Assembly (NCBI RefSeq): GCF_029537485.1
Contig: NZ_JARPUS010000018.1
Coordinates: forward strand, 1-64,000
Source of the DNA: Pseudomonas sp. GOM6
Lineage (GTDB): Bacteria; Pseudomonadota; Gammaproteobacteria; Pseudomonadales; Pseudomonadaceae
Reading direction: 5' to 3'
Length of the DNA stretch: 64,000 nucleotides
Shown: piece by piece, positions 63,336-64,000 of the stretch
How the letters are laid out: the number at the start of each line of letters is the position of its first letter
Numbering within the stretch: the first letter of the stretch is position 1
Notes under the pieces: generated by a model
Told to the model about the DNA's origin: nothing
The model's database searches: none
Seen by the model: only the letters and a program-made list of their open reading frames with translations
Made by a program: the position numbers and the translations under genes

Positions 63336-64000
63336 ATGCAGCAACTCAATCCTTCCGAAATTAGTGAAATCATCAAGGGACGTATCGAGAAACTCGACGT
63401 CTCTTCCCAAGCCCGCAACGAAGGTACCGTGGTATCCGTTTCCGACGGTATCGTGCGTATCTACGGTCTGGCCGACGTTATGTATGGCGAAATGATCGAG
63501 TTCCCGGGTGGTGTCTACGGTATGGCGCTGAACCTGGAGCAAGACTCCGTGGGTGCCGTTGTGCTGGGTGCATACACCAGCCTCGCCGAAGGCATGAGCG
63601 CCAAGTGCACTGGCCGCATCCTGGAAGTCCCGGTTGGTCCGGAACTGCTGGGTCGCGTCGTCGACGCACTGGGTAACCCGATCGACGGCAAAGGCCCGAT
63701 CAATGCTCAGGCCACCGACGCTGTCGAGAAAGTTGCACCGGGCGTGATCTGGCGTAAGTCGGTCGACCAGCCGGTACAGACCGGTTACAAGTCGGTTGAC
63801 GCCATGATCCCGGTAGGCCGTGGCCAGCGCGAGCTGATCATCGGTGACCGTCAGATCGGTAAGACTGCCCTGGCCGTCGACGCCATCATCAACCAGAAGA
63901 ACAGCGGCATCCGCTGCGTCTACGTCGCCATCGGTCAGAAGCAATCGACCATCGCCAACGTAGTGCGCAAGCTGGAAGAAGCTGGCGCCCTGGCCAATAC
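63336..64000 (+). CDS. atpA: F1 ATP synthase subunit alpha (3' end cut off)
   Basis: The frame begins MQQLNPSEISEIIKGRIEKLD and includes the nucleotide-binding GDRQIGKTA P-loop before the window ends at about residue 221 of some 514. AAGGGG precedes the ATG. The window edge cuts the gene. Confidence 0.97.
   Translation, partial: MQQLNPSEISEIIKGRIEKLDVSSQARNEGTVVSVSDGIVRIYGLADVMYGEMIEFPGGVYGMALNLEQDSVGAVVLGAYTSLAEGMSAKCTGRILEVPVGPELLGRVVDALGNPIDGKGPINAQATDAVEKVAPGVIWRKSVDQPVQTGYKSVDAMIPVGRGQRELIIGDRQIGKTALAVDAIINQKNSGIRCVYVAIGQKQSTIANVVRKLEEAGALAN

Noticed and set aside
62862..63944. A 360-codon minus-strand frame over atpH and atpA
   Set aside because: Antisense shadow of two certain ATP synthase genes.

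Overview
The window is chromosomal DNA from a Pseudomonas-type gammaproteobacterium, centred on the replication origin. The evidence is the gene order rnpA-rpmH-oriC-dnaA-dnaN-recF-gyrB, the high GC content, ParB (parS) sites inside recF, and neighbourhoods known from Pseudomonas: trpI/trpBA, hemF-aroE, def-fmt-rsmB-trkA, glyQS, mnmE-mnmG-rsmG-parAB and the atp operon. The mendocina/oleovorans part of the genus is possible, but I cannot prove a species. No IS element, prophage, CRISPR array or rRNA operon is visible. There is one tRNA gene, and one small RNA candidate that I found by reading an intergenic region.

Layout. 1-2.8 kb: trpI (cut by the window edge) divergent from trpBA. 3-5.2 kb: fatty-acid desaturase and M14 carboxypeptidase. 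5.4-9.7 kb: LysR regulator and an amine gamma-glutamylation set (FAD oxidase, PuuR-like regulator, glutamine-synthetase-like ligase). 9.8 kb: tRNA-Thr(CGU). 10.1-21.6 kb: six translationally overlapping signalling genes (four sensor kinases, a receiver protein, and an Hpt-REC-REC-GGDEF protein). 21.7-25.3 kb: pbpG, an EamA transporter, aroE and hemF on the minus strand. 25.4-34.2 kb: qor, tsaC, dprA, a LysM protein, def-fmt-rsmB-trkA, a TPR protein and a PilZ protein. 34.3-40.3 kb: lipid A acyltransferase, tag, glyQS, gmhB and plsC. 40.5-42.9 kb: a second phospholipid-type set (CDP-alcohol transferase, acyltransferase, CdsA-like). 43.0-43.1 kb: a candidate RsmX/RsmY-type sRNA. 43.2-45.1 kb: ureidoglycine aminohydrolase and a LysR regulator. 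45.3-51.4 kb: dnaA-dnaN-recF-gyrB on the minus strand. 51.4-51.9 kb: oriC. 51.9-60.5 kb: rpmH-rnpA-yidD-yidC, mnmE, mnmG-rsmG-parA-parB. 60.5 kb to the end: atpI, B, E, F, H and the start of atpA.

How it fits together. Most of the window is housekeeping: translation (def, fmt, rsmB, glyQS, rpmH, mnmEG, rsmG, tsaC), replication and segregation (dnaA, dnaN, recF, gyrB, parAB, parS), membrane insertion (yidC) and ATP synthase. The accessory parts are the sensor-kinase/c-di-GMP operon beside tRNA-Thr, the gamma-glutamylation set, the second phospholipid set and the orphan ureidoglycine aminohydrolase. The observations most worth following are the kinase/diguanylate-cyclase operon, the GGA-hairpin sRNA with a GacA-type upstream half-site, a LexA-type box upstream of tag, two parS sites in recF, perfect DnaA boxes inside mnmE, mnmG, rsmG and parA, and hairpins bracketing atpE.
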